NCBI RefSeq assembly: GCF_004366035.1
Contig: NZ_SOEE01000001.1
Span: forward strand, 744,001 to 808,000
Length of the DNA: 64,000 nt
Direction: 5' to 3'
DNA from: Cytobacillus oceanisediminis
GTDB taxonomy: Bacteria > Bacillota > Bacilli > Bacillales > Cytobacillaceae
Positions 55,258-64,000 of the stretch are shown one piece after another (the stretch's first letter is position 1; each line of letters begins with the position of its first letter). A program made the translations under genes and the position numbers. The notes under the pieces were generated by a model. The model did no database searches, was not told the DNA's origin, and worked only from the letters and a program-made list of their open reading frames with translations.

Positions 55258-56445
55258 TTAGACTCCTTCGAGTGCCTGGGACAGGTCATCCCTGATATCT
55301 TCAACTGACTCAAGCCCAACTGAAAGCCTCAGCAGCGTATCTTCAATGCCCATTTTTTCACGTGATTCCTTTGGAACCACTGCATGAGTCATAGTAGCAG
55401 GGTGCTGAATTAATGTCTCAGCATCTCCAAGGCTCACGGCAATTTTAATAAGATTCAGCCGGTTCATAAATTCCTGGGCAGACTCTTTCCCCCCCTTTAG
55501 AGTAAAAGAAATCATCCCGCCAGGTCTCCTCATTTGTTTTTGCGCAATTTCAAAATCTGCATTATTGCTGTCTCCAGGAAAATAAACTTTTTCTACTTTT
55601 GGATGTGCCAGCAAGTATGATGCAAGCCGTTCCGCATTGTCACAATGCCTGTCGAGCCTGACTGCAAGTGTTTTCAATCCCCGCAGAAGCAGCCAGGCAT
55701 CAAAAGGTGAAATAATGCCTCCAATGTCTTTTTGAGTCGTCATGGAGACTTTATCCAAAAATTCTTTAGGGCCTATTACAAGCCCGGCAACTACGTCACC
55801 ATGGCCCCCAATGTATTTTGTCGCACTATGAATGACAATATCACATCCCAGTTCGATCGGATTCTGCAAATATGGCGAACAGAAGGTATTATCCACTACA
55901 ACTGGAATTCCTTTCTCTCTCGCTGCTTCTGCAACCATTTTCAGATCCACTAATTTCATTGTCGGATTTATTGGTGTTTCAACATATATACAGGCAGTCT
56001 CCGGTTTAATTTCATCAAGCAGCTGCTGCTTTGACTCCATAGCTGAAAAATCATGGCTGATTTGAAATTTTTCCTTCATCATCTCCAGGAGTCCAAATGT
56101 ACATCCATAAACTCCCTGAGAACATAAAATATGATCACCTGTTTTGGTTAAAGCAAACAGGACAGCTGAGACTGCAGCCATACCAGACCCAAAAGCAAGG
56201 GCTGCTTCCCCATTTTCCAGTGCAGCCATTCTTTCTTCAAGCATTTTAACTGTTGGATTGCCCAGACGGGAATAGATATAGCCTTCTTCTTCACCGGAAA
56301 AACGTTTTTCCCCCTGCTGTGCTGTCTCAAATGTAAAAGTTGACGTCTGGAATATTGGCGGTGCGAGGCTCCCCTTGAACCTTTCAGCATCGTATCCTTC
56401 ATGGATGACCTGCGTCTCGAAGTTAAACCGATGTTTCCTATCCAT
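55258..56445 (-). CDS. Methionine gamma-lyase (Cys/Met metabolism PLP enzyme)
   Basis: A 395-residue PLP enzyme. The cofactor lysine is Lys210 in IHSATKYIGGHGD. YSRLGNPT and the phosphate-binding GSGMAAVSA are conserved. Cys115 in YGCTFGLL is the cysteine characteristic of methionine gamma-lyases rather than cystathionine synthases, so methionine breakdown to methanethiol, ammonia and 2-oxobutyrate is the best assignment; homocysteine lyase activity is possible. AAAGGAGAGG precedes the ATG. It lies between ytsP and dgcP, a position without such a gene in B. subtilis. A cre site is just upstream. Confidence 0.85.
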   Translation of the reverse strand: MDRKHRFNFETQVIHEGYDAERFKGSLAPPIFQTSTFTFETAQQGEKRFSGEEEGYIYSRLGNPTVKMLEERMAALENGEAALAFGSGMAAVSAVLFALTKTGDHILCSQGVYGCTFGLLEMMKEKFQISHDFSAMESKQQLLDEIKPETACIYVETPINPTMKLVDLKMVAEAAREKGIPVVVDNTFCSPYLQNPIELGCDIVIHSATKYIGGHGDVVAGLVIGPKEFLDKVSMTTQKDIGGIISPFDAWLLLRGLKTLAVRLDRHCDNAERLASYLLAHPKVEKVYFPGDSNNADFEIAQKQMRRPGGMISFTLKGGKESAQEFMNRLNLIKIAVSLGDAETLIQHPATMTHAVVPKESREKMGIEDTLLRLSVGLESVEDIRDDLSQALEGV

Positions 56446-56463
56446 TTTACCTCTCCTTTTCGT

Positions 56464-56477
56464 TGCAAACGCTTACA
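56464..56477. promoter_or_regulatory. cre site upstream of methionine gamma-lyase
   Basis: TGCAAACGCTTACA matches TGWNANCGNTNWCA at 13 of 14 positions, and its complement reads TGTAAGCGTTTGCA. It lies 19-32 bases before the start codon, so CcpA binding would repress. Confidence 0.6.
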
Positions 56478-56586
56478 TTATTATCTATAATAAACTTCTC
56501 TTTTCAGCATATGATAATAGTATATTTTTTGAAAGTATTTTGTTTTGGAAAAGTATCAATAAAGACTGCCTTTCCAAAGGCAGTCC

Positions 56587-58455
56587 CTAGATATATGAAT
56601 CTGCAGCCGACTCAATGATCACTTTATTTTTCCCTGTATTTTTGGCGGTATATAATGCCCTGTCAGCCCTCTTAAAAAGCGCAGCATATGAATCTTTTTT
56701 CCCCCTGCTCCAATACGAAACACCGCATGAAATGGTTACCTGGGGATCTGTGATTTGACATACCTTTCTGACAAGCCGTTCAGCAATAAGTGCTCCCGCA
56801 GGCAATGAAACACCGGGCAGGTAAAGAGCCAGCTCCTCTCCGCCCCATCTTGCGCCAATATCAGTGCTGCGGATATTTCTGTTAATTAAATCGGCAACTT
56901 GAATAATGATTTCATCGCCAACCTGATGTCCGTATGTATCATTTACCAATTTAAAATCATCTATATCTACAAGCATAAATGTTCCTTCATGATCTTCATT
57001 CATGGACTGATGAATCCGATCATCCAGATAATTTCGGGAATATAGCTTCGTTAAGTGATCCGTTACAACCATCTTTTCAAGCTCTTCTCTAAGCATTGAA
57101 TTGGTAAAGGCGAGCGTGGAATGATGAATCAAAGACTGGAGAAGCTTGAAAGTTTCAAATGAAAAATGATAAGGTGAAGTATGCATGACAAGGGCAAATC
57201 CCTTTAATACTCCAGATTGGGTCATTGGAACAGCCATGATCGATTTATAAAAGCTGGCCGTACCCTCGAACTGTAAAGAAAAATCCCCAATAAAAAGAGA
57301 CTCTTTCTCCTTGATGATCTTTTTCCTTATATACTGAATATAGACTTCTGCCTCTTTGGTTTGAAAAAATTCAGTACTGCCCTGGATTATATTCACATCT
57401 GCACTATCAGAAGTTATCAAGATGAAACCCGCTTCTTCAGCATCAAAGGAATGCAGAATCTGATCTGCCATGAAGTTCATGGTTTCTGTCAGGCGCAAAT
57501 TCGAATTCAGGCGGTGGGAAGTTTCGTTAATTAATTGAAGGTCCGCTATCAATCGCTTGGATTGCTGATAAAGCTGCGCATTCTCCAGTGCACTGCCTGC
57601 AGTATTGGCCAGAAGCGTGATAAATTCAATTTCATTTTTAGGGAATATGATGGTATTAGGCGCAATGACCTGAAGCACTCCATAAACCCCCTGCTTCCCT
57701 TTTAAAGGGGCATATAAGATAGAGCGCATTTCCTGCAGGGAATCTTCAAATTGAACAGCTCCTGTGACATATGCCTGCATGGCCGCGATGTTTTCGCTGT
57801 CATATTCAAGGTCTCTGATGGGCAGATCCCCATGATTATTGTTATCCTGAGACAGCAGAAGATAATAGGTAAAAGTGGGGTACATTTCCTGCAGAGTATA
57901 AATAATCTCCCCCAGCACCATATCCATATCCATTGAGGAATGGAATTTCTCCGTAACTCTATACAGCTGTTTATAACGTTTTTCTTCTGATGCAATTTTG
58001 GCCAGACTCTGAGCTTTATCAAGAAATTGCCCGCATTCTTCGCTAAGCTCCTGAATTACTTTTTCTGTATAGGAATGAAAACAGCGTGATTCACCTGTTA
58101 AAATCATGCATCCCAGCAGCTGGCCTCTCTTTACAAGAGGAATCATTATTTGTTCTTCCTTAATCTCCGTGCTTAAACTCTGCAACTCTCTGTTATTGTT
58201 AGCCCATCTTTTTAAATCATTTGAAAAAGCAGGTGAAAGCAAAGCATCCGGGTTCGTGGAAGCTTCTGCAAAAAACTCCTGCTTCCATTCATTAAAGACG
58301 TACAGAGTTATATCACCCGCTCCGGTAAGGGCTTTAATGGCAGAGAGCATTTCATTCAGCAATTTTTCATAGTGAAAGAAACCGTTCTCCGTATCGATAA
58401 TGTCAAAAAATCGGCTTTTTAAATTAAGTATGATTTGGCGTTCAAGTGTATCCAT
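56587..58455 (-). CDS. dgcP: Diguanylate cyclase with GAF domains (DgcP)
   Basis: A 622-residue cytoplasmic protein with tandem GAF-type sensor regions (about 1-160, 170-310 and 315-455) and a C-terminal GGDEF domain. The active site is GGEEL (from about residue 538), an accepted GGEEF variant. RSTD lies five residues upstream, an intact product-inhibition I-site. It makes c-di-GMP and so affects the motile-to-sessile switch. AGGTGA lies 8 bases before this ATG. Equivalent of B. subtilis YtrP next to rpsD. Confidence 0.92.
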   Translation of the reverse strand: MDTLERQIILNLKSRFFDIIDTENGFFHYEKLLNEMLSAIKALTGAGDITLYVFNEWKQEFFAEASTNPDALLSPAFSNDLKRWANNNRELQSLSTEIKEEQIMIPLVKRGQLLGCMILTGESRCFHSYTEKVIQELSEECGQFLDKAQSLAKIASEEKRYKQLYRVTEKFHSSMDMDMVLGEIIYTLQEMYPTFTYYLLLSQDNNNHGDLPIRDLEYDSENIAAMQAYVTGAVQFEDSLQEMRSILYAPLKGKQGVYGVLQVIAPNTIIFPKNEIEFITLLANTAGSALENAQLYQQSKRLIADLQLINETSHRLNSNLRLTETMNFMADQILHSFDAEEAGFILITSDSADVNIIQGSTEFFQTKEAEVYIQYIRKKIIKEKESLFIGDFSLQFEGTASFYKSIMAVPMTQSGVLKGFALVMHTSPYHFSFETFKLLQSLIHHSTLAFTNSMLREELEKMVVTDHLTKLYSRNYLDDRIHQSMNEDHEGTFMLVDIDDFKLVNDTYGHQVGDEIIIQVADLINRNIRSTDIGARWGGEELALYLPGVSLPAGALIAERLVRKVCQITDPQVTISCGVSYWSRGKKDSYAALFKRADRALYTAKNTGKNKVIIESAADSYI

Positions 58456-58807
58456 CTTTATTATCACCTATCAAATGTCTCAGATCATGAATCTATAAAC
58501 CAATAAGGTATATTATAACGAATAAGAATTAATATTTTCGGCATACATGTGGCTATTTCGTTTCAACTTTCCTAAATTCATAACTTTTAATAAAAGTAAT
58601 TGCAGCAAGAAGCACACATTAAAATAAAAAAAGCGAAGCTGCATTCCCTTTAATCTAATAATTCCAATTTTTTCTTTATTATATCATATCTTTCAAGTTG
58701 ACTCTTTATTAAGTTTTCTAATTTCAAGTGAATTATGGCACAGGACAAAATCTTCGCTTATAATTTAAACATCCTTTAAATATGAAGAAGTAAAAAATAA
58801 AATCATC
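58456..58807. other. AT-rich region between dgcP and the rpsD promoter
   Basis: No gene or repeat is recognisable here. It should contain the dgcP promoter on the minus strand, which was not resolved. Confidence 0.4.
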
Positions 58808-58837
58808 TTGACTTTTATCCTCTAAAAATTATATAAT
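58808..58837 (+). promoter_or_regulatory. Sigma-A promoter of rpsD
   Basis: TTGACT (58808-58813), 18-base spacer, TATAAT (58832-58837). It predicts a long leader of about 200 nt. Confidence 0.7.
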
Positions 58838-58843
58838 ACTCCT

Positions 58844-59042
58844 TGTGTAAAATATTGCAGCCTATGTGAGCACCTTGATGCACTCATTTTGTTCCTCAAC
58901 CAGAGTTTTCTGGGGATGGGGTACTGTGTAACCCTCTGCTGCTAGGGCGAAGGTACATGAAAACAAAATGGACATGATTGTTGTGCGCATCTGTTTCTGT
59001 TTTTATTTTACCCAAATAAAAACACAAAAGGAGGAGTCTTAA
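58844..59042 (+). promoter_or_regulatory. rpsD 5' leader, probable S4 autoregulatory RNA
   Basis: About 200 nt precede the rpsD start. CATTTTGTT (58885-58893) pairs exactly with AACAAAATG (58962-58970) and encloses CCAGA/TCTGG and GGGGTAC/GTAC elements that could form a compact, pseudoknot-like fold. A second perfect hairpin, GTTTTTATTT (58999-59008) with AAATAAAAAC (59014-59023), sits directly before AAAGGAGGAG. S4 is known to repress rpsD through its leader in B. subtilis. Homology of this fold is inferred, not aligned. Confidence 0.55.
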
Positions 59043-59645
59043 ATGGCTCGTTATACTGGTCCAAGCTGGAAATTATCCCGTCGTCTTGGAATCTCTCTAA
59101 GCGGAACTGGTAAAGAATTAGAAAAGCGTCCTTACGCTCCTGGACAACATGGTCCAAACCAGCGCAAAAAATTATCTGAATACGGATTACAATTGCAGGA
59201 GAAGCAAAAGCTTCGTCATATGTACGGAGTAAATGAGCGTCAATTCCGCAATTTATTCGATAAAGCTGGCAAAATGCCTGGTAAGCACGGTGAAAACTTC
59301 ATGATTCTTCTTGAATCACGCCTTGACAACGTGGTTTACCGTTTGGGTCTTGCACGCACTCGCCGTCAAGCTCGCCAGCTAGTTAACCATGGTCATATCA
59401 TGGTTGATGGATCTCGCGTTGATATTCCATCATACCGCGTAGCACCTGGTCAAACAATTACACTTCGCGAAAAATCTCGCAGCCTTGACATCGTTAAAGA
59501 AGCGATCGAAGTTAACAACTTTGTACCTGACTTCGTATCTTTCGATGCAGACAAGCTAGAAGGAACTTTCACTCGCATGCCAGAGCGTTCTGAACTTCCA
59601 GCTGAAATCAACGAATCTCTAATCGTTGAATTTTACTCTCGTTAA
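59043..59645 (+). CDS. rpsD: 30S ribosomal protein S4
   Basis: A 200-residue primary rRNA-binding protein of the small subunit. [18 protein letters not shown] opens the protein without the zinc-cysteine motif. The S4 RNA-binding domain includes [33 protein letters not shown] (residues about 90-123). AAAGGAGGAG precedes the ATG. It uses highly biased codons, as expected for strong expression. Single-gene operon with its own terminator and an autoregulatory-type leader. Confidence 0.98.
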   Translation: MARYTGPSWKLSRRLGISLSGTGKELEKRPYAPGQHGPNQRKKLSEYGLQLQEKQKLRHMYGVNERQFRNLFDKAGKMPGKHGENFMILLESRLDNVVYRLGLARTRRQARQLVNHGHIMVDGSRVDIPSYRVAPGQTITLREKSRSLDIVKEAIEVNNFVPDFVSFDADKLEGTFTRMPERSELPAEINESLIVEFYSR

Positions 59646-59651
59646 TAATTT

Positions 59652-59684
59652 AAAAACTGCCGATGCATTTCGGCAGTTTTTTTG
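59652..59684 (+). terminator. rpsD terminator
   Basis: AAAACTGCCG pairs with CGGCAGTTTT, loop ATGCATTT, followed by a run of T. Confidence 0.85.
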
Positions 59685-59707
59685 TTGTCCGGAAAACGCT
59701 GAGATAA

Positions 59708-59740
59708 CTTAAATCCCTCCGTTACAGGAGGGATTTTAAG
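59708..59740 (-). terminator. tyrS terminator
   Basis: CTTAAATCCCTCC pairs exactly with GGAGGGATTTAAG apart from one extra T, loop GTTACA, immediately after the tyrS stop. Confidence 0.75.
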
Positions 59741-61015
<1,275 letters not shown>

Positions 61016-61057
61016 TTAACGGCTATTTTCAAGGCATTAACAGGGTATCACCCATAC

Positions 61058-61312
61058 AAAAAACGCCCCTGCAAATATGCAGGGACGCATGATCATTTTT
61101 GCGCGGTACCACCCAAATTGAGGACAGCTGTCCTCCACTCTTTCAGAATAACGGATAATCCGTCCACTGCTATAACTGCTGGGCAGGTTGACAGTGAAAG
61201 CTCAGGGAGGTAATTCATCCTTCTATTTGTACCGGCTCGCAGCGAACGCCGGCTTTCTGAAACAGGGATAGAAGCATTACTGGATTCCCATCAATGCCTG
61301 TAAAATATTTTA
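61058..61312 (-). promoter_or_regulatory. Tyrosine T-box riboswitch of tyrS
   Basis: The minus strand contains the T-box GGGTGGTACCGCG (61102-61114). The intrinsic terminator CGTCCCTGCA/TGCAGGGGCG (61064-61087) follows, with a T run at 61058-61063. Upstream, a Stem I includes an AGTA kink-turn element and a specifier loop GAATTACC, with UAC for tyrosine (61210-61212). Uncharged tRNA-Tyr would favour antitermination. Confidence 0.92.
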
Positions 61313-61329
61313 ACGTCTAAGATAAAACA

Positions 61330-61359
61330 TTTTTATCATAAAAATCAGCCAAATGTCAA
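61330..61359 (-). promoter_or_regulatory. Promoter of the tyrS T-box transcript
   Basis: Minus strand TTGACA (61354-61359) and a TAAAAA/ATAAAA -10 (61330-61336) with a 17-18 base spacer, just upstream of the T-box. Confidence 0.6.
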
Positions 61360-61425
61360 ATGCCTATGCGAAAAAAGGAAATTTCAGATAAATGGCGAAC
61401 CTTGTCATATTACTATGTCGCAATA

Positions 61426-61434
61426 TGCTATAAT
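61426..61434 (+). promoter_or_regulatory. Extended -10 promoter of the penicillin-binding protein gene
   Basis: TGCTATAAT is a consensus extended -10. No good -35 was seen at 17 bases. It lies 27 bases before the ATG. Confidence 0.5.
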
Positions 61435-61461
61435 AGATGTGATTTTAGGGGGATTGATACG

Positions 61462-64000
61462 ATGAAAGAAAAGTTTCAGATGTTATTTGACAAATTGAGG
61501 CAAACTCCGGGCCTTTTCGGGAATAAAAAAGCAGCTAAAGGAGCGAGTATAACGTACCAGGTTATCTGGAATCTTACTTTGCTTTTTATCATACTGGCTG
61601 TTATTGGCAGTGCGTTCGCGGGAGGACTGGGAGCTGGTTATTTCGCGTCGCTGGTAAAGGATGAACCCATCCGATCCTATGCAAGCATGAAAAAAGATAT
61701 TTATGACTATGAAGAGACATCGCAAATATACTTTGCAAATAACGTATATTTAGGAAAACTGAGAACAGACCTTGAACGTGAGGAAGTCAAGCTTGATGAG
61801 GTTTCGGAACACTTAATTAACGCAGTTGTGGCTACTGAAGATGAATATTTCTACGAGCATGACGGAGTAGTGCCAAAAGCGATTATGCGCGCATTGTTCC
61901 AGGAAGTAACTAATTCATCTGTTCAATCCGGCGGAAGTACACTTACACAGCAGCTGATAAAAAACCAAATCTTAACGAATGAAGTCTCTTTCGAGCGGAA
62001 AGCAAAAGAGATCCTGCTTGCTTTGCGACTGGAGAAATTCTTTGATAAAAAAGAGATATTGGAAGCATATCTGAATGTATCTACCTTTGGAAGAAATGCA
62101 TCCGGACGTAATATTGCCGGAGTTGAAGCAGCTGCCAAAGGCATTTTTGGGGTGAGTGCAAAAGAATTAACCTTGCCTCAGGCCGCATTCATAGCGGGGC
62201 TGCCGCAGAGTCCATTCGGCTACACTCCTTTTACAAGGGAGGGAACGGTCAAAGAGAATCTGGAACCAGGCTTCTCCAGAATGAAAACCGTTCTGAAAAG
62301 AATGTATGACGACGGAAAGATTGACCAGAAGCAATACGAAGAAGCTCTGGCTTACGACCTGACCAAGGATTTCACTACGCCTTCAGAAAGCCCCTTGGAA
62401 AAGTATCCATATTTGACGTATGAAATTGAAGAGCGTGCAGTAAACATCATGACTAAAATTCTCGCAAAAAATGATGGATACGAAGAGCAGGACTTAAAAG
62501 AGGATGACGAGCTCCGAGAGGAATACAGGACTCTGGCAGACCGGACGATCCGCCAGAATGGCTTCCAGATCCATTCGACGATCAACAAAGATATTTATGA
62601 TAAAATGCAGCAGGTGAAAAATAACTACCCTTATTATGGGCCAGACAAACCTGAGACGATCAAGGACCCAGAAACCGGCGAAGATAAGCAAATCATGGAG
62701 CCCGTAGAGGTTGGAGCCATTTTAATTGAAAATAAAACCGGTAAAATCATCAGCTTTGTCGGCGGACGCGATCACAAACGCGAGCAGCTGAATCATGCTA
62801 CAAGCGCTCTAAGACAAAATGGTTCAACCATGAAGCCGCTTTTAGTCTATGCTCCAGCAATGGAACTTGGAAAAGCAGCACCCGGGACCACTCTGCCTGA
62901 TGTGCCGCTATATCTAAGCCCAGGATTAAATAGGCCTTGGCCAAAGAACTATACGAATACCTATAGCGGGCTCGTATCAGCCAGACAAGCACTTAAGCAT
63001 TCATACAATGTCCCAGCTGTAAAGCTTTATAAGGATATAGTCGGACAGCGGCCTGCCGCTTACCTGGAAAAGATGGGCTTTACCTCTCTGATCGGTCCTG
63101 ACTATACAAACTTGTCTACATCCATTGGTTCTTTGGAATATGGAGTAACTGTTGAAGAAAATACGAATGCCTTTACTACATTTGCCAACGGCGGGAAGTT
63201 TATTGACGCCTATATGATTGAAAAAATCACAGACAAAGACGGGAACATAATATTCCAGAATAAATCCGAGCCTGTTGATGTATTCAGTCCGCAGACAGCA
63301 TACCTTACAATCGATATGATGAGAGACGTTATTAACAGCGGAACTGCCACATCGATTAAGAGCAGATTGAAGTTCAGTTCCGACTGGGCAGGGAAAACCG
63401 GTACTGGTACTGAATTCATAGATGCATGGTTCGTGGCATCCAACCCGAATGTCACTTTCGGCATATGGTCAGGATATGATACGCCTAAATCATTAAAAGC
63501 CCCTGGACCGTTAAGCTATAGTTTGCGCAATAACTATCTCTGGGCGGATTTGATGAATGCAGCATATGACGTCGCACCTGACCTTGTTGATCCGAGCGAT
63601 AGCTTTAAAATGCCGGGCGGAATCGTAAGGCGTTCGTTCTGCGCCATTTCAGGCCTTCTGCCTTCAGAGGCATGTTCTAAAGCTGGCCTAGTCGAGACTG
63701 ATTTATTCAATGCCAAATTTGTCCCAACAAAAGTTGATGATAGCCTTGGCAATGGAAAACTTGTACGAATTGGCGATAAAAAATATATGGCACTTGATTC
63801 AACACCACAAGAGTTTACTGAACCTGGAATGGTAATAAATCCGGATTATATTCAAAAACTTTTCGGCATTAAAGCAAATCTAAGTACTCTAATTCCGAAT
63901 AAAGAACGCTGGAAGAGTATTCTAACAAGTGCAGATCAGCTCAAAGACAATGGCAAAGCACCAGCGGCCCCAAGTATAAAAGCTTCAGGCCAAACCATTA
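61462..64000 (+). CDS. Class A penicillin-binding protein (bifunctional peptidoglycan synthase), 3' truncated by window
   Basis: The first 846 codons of a class A PBP; the frame is still open at the window end. A short cytoplasmic tail and one membrane anchor (about residues 39-63) precede the GT51 glycosyltransferase domain with ATEDEYFYEHDGV and GGSTLTQQLIKNQ. The transpeptidase domain has NGSTMKP (Ser nucleophile, SxxK), HSYN (SxN) and GKTGTGTE (KTG). It polymerises and cross-links wall glycan. AGGGGG precedes the ATG. Divergent from tyrS. It resembles the PBP1A/PbpG-like class; the exact paralogue is uncertain. Confidence 0.9.
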   Translation, partial: MKEKFQMLFDKLRQTPGLFGNKKAAKGASITYQVIWNLTLLFIILAVIGSAFAGGLGAGYFASLVKDEPIRSYASMKKDIYDYEETSQIYFANNVYLGKLRTDLEREEVKLDEVSEHLINAVVATEDEYFYEHDGVVPKAIMRALFQEVTNSSVQSGGSTLTQQLIKNQILTNEVSFERKAKEILLALRLEKFFDKKEILEAYLNVSTFGRNASGRNIAGVEAAAKGIFGVSAKELTLPQAAFIAGLPQSPFGYTPFTREGTVKENLEPGFSRMKTVLKRMYDDGKIDQKQYEEALAYDLTKDFTTPSESPLEKYPYLTYEIEERAVNIMTKILAKNDGYEEQDLKEDDELREEYRTLADRTIRQNGFQIHSTINKDIYDKMQQVKNNYPYYGPDKPETIKDPETGEDKQIMEPVEVGAILIENKTGKIISFVGGRDHKREQLNHATSALRQNGSTMKPLLVYAPAMELGKAAPGTTLPDVPLYLSPGLNRPWPKNYTNTYSGLVSARQALKHSYNVPAVKLYKDIVGQRPAAYLEKMGFTSLIGPDYTNLSTSIGSLEYGVTVEENTNAFTTFANGGKFIDAYMIEKITDKDGNIIFQNKSEPVDVFSPQTAYLTIDMMRDVINSGTATSIKSRLKFSSDWAGKTGTGTEFIDAWFVASNPNVTFGIWSGYDTPKSLKAPGPLSYSLRNNYLWADLMNAAYDVAPDLVDPSDSFKMPGGIVRRSFCAISGLLPSEACSKAGLVETDLFNAKFVPTKVDDSLGNGKLVRIGDKKYMALDSTPQEFTEPGMVINPDYIQKLFGIKANLSTLIPNKERWKSILTSADQLKDNGKAPAAPSIKASGQTI

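Noticed and set aside
61483..63752. Several minus-strand frames at the window end
   Set aside because: All are antisense to the continuous class A penicillin-binding protein frame, which carries full catalytic motifs.

Overview
The window is a chromosomal segment of a spore-forming low-GC Gram-positive bacterium of the family Bacillaceae. Support comes from the sporulation genes ytrH, ytrI, ytfJ and sspA, readable sigma-E and sigma-G promoters, a tyrS T-box, CcpA-type cre palindromes, strong AGGAGG ribosome sites and frequent TTG/GTG starts. Gene order closely follows the Bacillus subtilis mdh-to-tyrS region. A Cytobacillus- or Bacillus-firmus-like species is my inference, not a computed placement.

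Region by region: (1) 1-13.3 kb is central carbon metabolism: a MaoC-type dehydratase, mdh-icd-citZ, ytwI, ytvI, fxsA, pyk, pfkA, accA and accD. (2) 13.4-18.8 kb holds a GntR/FadR-type regulator overlapping the malic enzyme gene, then dnaE. (3) 18.9-25.3 kb holds the sigma-E pair ytrH-ytrI, nrnA, ytpI, ytoI, an 82-residue membrane protein, ytkL and pepQ. (4) 25.3-33.8 kb holds ald, a universal stress protein, argG-argH, a PBP4B-like serine hydrolase, an unassigned 104-residue protein, moaB and an EcsC-family protein. (5) 33.9-46.5 kb holds ackA, ytxK, tpx, ytfJ-ytfI, yteJ-sppA, an NAD kinase, rarD, ytcJ, ytcI and sspA. (6) 46.8-64 kb holds a cysteine desulfurase overlapping thiI, brnQ, ezrA, hisJ, refZ, a free-methionine-sulfoxide reductase, methionine gamma-lyase, dgcP, rpsD, T-box-controlled tyrS and the first 846 codons of a class A penicillin-binding protein.

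No mobile element with a transposase, prophage, CRISPR array, rRNA or tRNA gene was found. The coding content is ordinary housekeeping. The more unusual content lies between genes. Three families of structured, apparently non-coding repeats share modules with each other and often sit directly against stop codons. A pair of identical TGGTCAGACCA palindromes lies upstream of the malic enzyme/FadR-type regulator unit and of accDA, suggesting a small local regulon. Several cre sites are well placed. Where the longest reading frame lacked a ribosome site, starts were moved to the codon supported by Shine-Dalgarno spacing and family N-termini.
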